Shown: positions 61,964 through 64,000 of the stretch, piece after piece | Layout: the number at the start of each line of letters is the position of its first letter | Numbering within the stretch: position 1 is the stretch's first letter | Source: Betaproteobacteria bacterium LSUCC0117 | GTDB lineage: Bacteria > Pseudomonadota > Gammaproteobacteria > Burkholderiales > Burkholderiaceae_C | Assembly (NCBI GenBank): GCA_030441535.1 | Contig: JAUJFZ010000001.1 | Span: 627,189-691,188 of the forward strand | Length of the DNA: 64,000 nt | Reading direction: 5' to 3' | The notes under the pieces: model-generated | Told to the model about the DNA's origin: nothing | What the model saw: the letters and a program-made list of their open reading frames with translations, nothing else | Database searches by the model: none | Made by a program: the position numbers and the translations under genes

Positions 61964-63229
61964 CTAAGGTCTGTTAATCGTGACGTATGGCGCAAAGCTA
62001 ACACCAAGCGTCTCACTCCAAGCATCCTTCAAGTGTTGCTCAGCGGCATTTACCGCCAACATGCCATCAGTAACCATCAGGGCATCGTGAATGGGTAAAG
62101 AGACGATTCCGAGTTTCAAGAGTCTGTCCATTGCTTGGAGCATGACCTGTCCTTCTAGGCTTTGTAGCTTCAAGCCTAAACCCTGATCAAGGGCGAGGAA
62201 CGGGTAAGTTCTTTGTGCTTCCTCTTTGATACGTTTGAAGGTGTCTAGCGGTAAGTCCACCTCATCATCGTCAGGATGCGCTACACCCCATTCGTTGCGT
62301 CCAGCGTGGGAGGAGCCAATGCTTCGGTTGATGGTTAATTTGACTTGATCTCGTGTCACACCCAATCGGTTTGCAATATCAATGTAAGGGTCAGCCGGAA
62401 GCTCAATACCTTCAAGAGCGGCAGCCATGCGAATGTGGTTAGCCTTCAAGTCAATCTCTACGACAGGCTGACCATTGATGAGGGTGTTCAACCTAACCTT
62501 AGCTTTCCTCGCAGGTAGCCTCTGTATGTCGGTGTAGATTCGTCCACCATGCAGGAAGAAGGGCTGTATGTCCCGACGATAGATGAGTGTCACAGGTGCT
62601 TTTAACGCATACGTCTGCTTACTGAGAAAAGCATTGATTCGAGCTAGCCGAACTATATCTGGGTGTGAGTCGGGGAGCGTTGACAGCGGCTCTCGGTGTT
62701 TGACGGTCTTTTTGCCTTTCCTCTCCTCCCAGCTAAGCAGAACATGCGGTGGGTCAAAAGGCTTCTCAACGGCATACAACCAGCCTGCTATCGCCTCTTC
62801 TAGCCATAGTGTTGGTGAATAAAGGGTTGCTTGACCAGTAAGGTTGCTACCCTTGATTGGCTCCTCCAACCATTCCATCTGCACCATCTTGTTCAACGTT
62901 GCTCTCGTTGCACCGTATGACAGAAACAGGTTGTCTTTTAGATACTGCCCAGTCGTGTAGGCATCTTCTTTAAGAGAGATAGCAAGCCAATTGCGAGTGA
63001 ACACCGTCTGAACTAGGTTGGCGAGTATGAGTCTGCCTGCTGTTCTGACGAGCTTGTTATCTGCCTCCCGTTTACGCCCAACAGCCTGAGTTAGCTCATC
63101 AAGGAGGCTGGTTATTAGCTGGGCGTGGGGAGAAACATCACTGAGGGTCAGGTACTGGATGTAGGTGGCATTAGCCTTCGTAGGAGGCTTTCTGGGTATG
63201 CTTTGAGCCTCTGATAACGGATTGGTCAT
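61964..63229 (-). CDS. Putative family-A polymerase-like palm protein with N-terminal winged helix
   Basis: The 421-residue protein is not one I can name. The C-terminal half shows three spaced blocks that match family-A polymerase motifs: EIDLKANHIRM (motif A-like, D260), R293-x3-K297 followed by x6-IG (motif B-like), and LPIHDALMV (motif C-like, H381-D382). The GGRIY and QRLPARKAKVR stretch just before fits the same class. Residues about 95-140 (YGATRATLNKMVQ onward) read like a winged helix. It is under half the size of PolA and lacks a visible 3'-5' exonuclease. An AGGGAAG ribosome site precedes the ATG. Its role could be repair or replication of the element. Confidence 0.6.
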   Translation of the reverse strand: MTNPLSEAQSIPRKPPTKANATYIQYLTLSDVSPHAQLITSLLDELTQAVGRKREADNKLVRTAGRLILANLVQTVFTRNWLAISLKEDAYTTGQYLKDNLFLSYGATRATLNKMVQMEWLEEPIKGSNLTGQATLYSPTLWLEEAIAGWLYAVEKPFDPPHVLLSWEERKGKKTVKHREPLSTLPDSHPDIVRLARINAFLSKQTYALKAPVTLIYRRDIQPFFLHGGRIYTDIQRLPARKAKVRLNTLINGQPVVEIDLKANHIRMAAALEGIELPADPYIDIANRLGVTRDQVKLTINRSIGSSHAGRNEWGVAHPDDDEVDLPLDTFKRIKEEAQRTYPFLALDQGLGLKLQSLEGQVMLQAMDRLLKLGIVSLPIHDALMVTDGMLAVNAAEQHLKDAWSETLGVSFAPYVTINRP

Positions 63230-63733
63230 CGAAGTACTTCCCTATATAGCCTATGCATAAAGACACAAGGAATATCCTCAAGCAACTAGAGAGGAGACGT
63301 TGATGCATCTAGTCGAAATTGCTCGTTGGCGGTGATTGTTTTTATTGATTATTGTTATTACCCTCAAGTGTTTGCAAGAGGGGGAGGCACTAGCTGTCGC
63401 GGATGCATAAGCGTCTTAGCTACAGTCAGGTGCAGGCTAATTACCTCTAGCGTCCCCACCAGACCCCCGTAAGAGGTAAGCCCCGCAGGGTAACAATAGT
63501 GTTCAGTCGGTGTTATTAGCCTGTCTAAAGGGTATCAAGTATCTTTACGAGATTGAATTAGGGCTCTGGCTTGGCAAATAAGCGGTATTACTCATTACGC
63601 GTCCTGACGAGTAGACCTCCAATCGAAAGAGAATACAGAGGTGGTTTAGGAGTTCAGTCGTAATCGCTCTGATCGAAGAGTGTCTACAGGTTTGGGGGAA
63701 TGCCACTCGTTTATCAAGGTGAGCAAACTTGCG
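63230..63733. other. Non-coding stretch of the tRNA-Thr element
   Basis: This 504-bp stretch has no gene I can support. It is locally AT-rich (around 63335-63360). An 8-bp inverted repeat TTACCTCT/AGAGGTAA (63441-63448 and 63472-63479) could form a hairpin. It includes the promoter region of the polymerase-like gene. An origin or regulatory role is possible but not shown. Confidence 0.45.
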
Positions 63734-64000
63734 TTAACTTGACGCAAAAACCTCCCCCCGTACCTCACCCGTCATACTCACAGGCAGCTCTGTCGAGGCC
63801 TGCGCGCGGATAGCACGTTGCTTCTCTGCGGCATTTGTCGCAGTTGCCTCATCTGGATAAATCGTTACTACGTTGAACGTGGTGTCGGAAGTGTAGATAA
63901 AGTACACCGCTTTCGCGCCCAGCGCCATAACACCTGGTGCGAATTTTTCTTTGGCGGCCTGTTCTTGAGCCTGTCCTTCTGTTGACCGACGGCTGTTTTT
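63734..64000 (-). CDS. Hypothetical protein, partial (start beyond window)
   Basis: At least 88 residues are visible and the frame is open to the right edge, so the true start lies outside. A charged Gln/Ala/Lys-rich stretch precedes a compact domain (MALGAKAVYFIYTSDTTF and VVTIYPDEATATNAAE). The pattern recalls small ferredoxin-like dimeric alpha-beta barrel proteins, such as antibiotic-monooxygenase-type folds, but this is only an impression. Confidence 0.5.
   Translation of the reverse strand, partial: KNSRRSTEGQAQEQAAKEKFAPGVMALGAKAVYFIYTSDTTFNVVTIYPDEATATNAAEKQRAIRAQASTELPVSMTGEVRGEVFASS

Overview
The window is one chromosomal segment of a betaproteobacterium, most likely of the order Burkholderiales. 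The evidence is the protein types and gene neighbourhoods: glnA-glnL-glnG, rpsP-rimM-trmD-rplS, pcm-rhodanese-tolC running into waaA, folC-SPOR-cvpA-purF-metZ, and gltX followed by tRNA-Ala/Glu/Asp. The genus cannot be fixed from what I can see. No rRNA operon, CRISPR array or intact insertion sequence was found.

Layout. 1-9.4 kb: nitrogen regulation (glnG fragment, glnL, glnA with a sigma-54 promoter and two NtrC sites), a CinA-like protein, an EI24 membrane protein, an RGG-tailed DEAD-box helicase, oligoribonuclease, an M48 protease and phhB. 9.4-15.5 kb: rsgA, a CobD/AmpE-like protein, nudL, the rplS-trmD-rimM-rpsP operon (minus strand), an acetyltransferase and a TM2-type protein. 15.5-25 kb: msrA, gcdH, then a TetR-controlled RND efflux operon that runs on into pcm, a rhodanese and a tolC homologue. 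25-30.6 kb: waaA, a glycosyltransferase, phosphomannomutase, ogt, a DMT exporter and a small membrane protein.

30.7-38.95 kb is an accessory island downstream of the gltX-tRNA operon. It holds a decayed primase/helicase fragment, a small possible DNA-binding protein, a 49-residue membrane protein, an unknown 122-residue protein and a complete type I restriction-modification operon (hsdR-hsdM-hsdS). Its hsdS carries two identical target recognition domains encoded by a 619-bp direct repeat. Short tandem repeats beside the tRNA-Asp end look like the remains of an integrase arm region.

38.98-59.75 kb is core again: three tRNAs, gltX, metZ, purF, cvpA, a SPOR protein, folC, an ArsC/Spx-family protein, argG, murB, a YajQ protein, a RidA protein, plsY, an aldo/keto reductase, an acyl-CoA synthetase, an alpha/beta hydrolase, prfB with its programmed +1 frameshift, pepN, fbp and tRNA-Thr. 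59.75-64 kb looks like the start of a second tRNA-borne element. Three tandem 11-bp repeats follow the tRNA-Thr terminator, then come an amidase and a 421-residue protein that appears to join a winged-helix N-terminus to a stripped-down family-A polymerase palm. That protein and the duplicated-TRD hsdS are the two most interesting items here.
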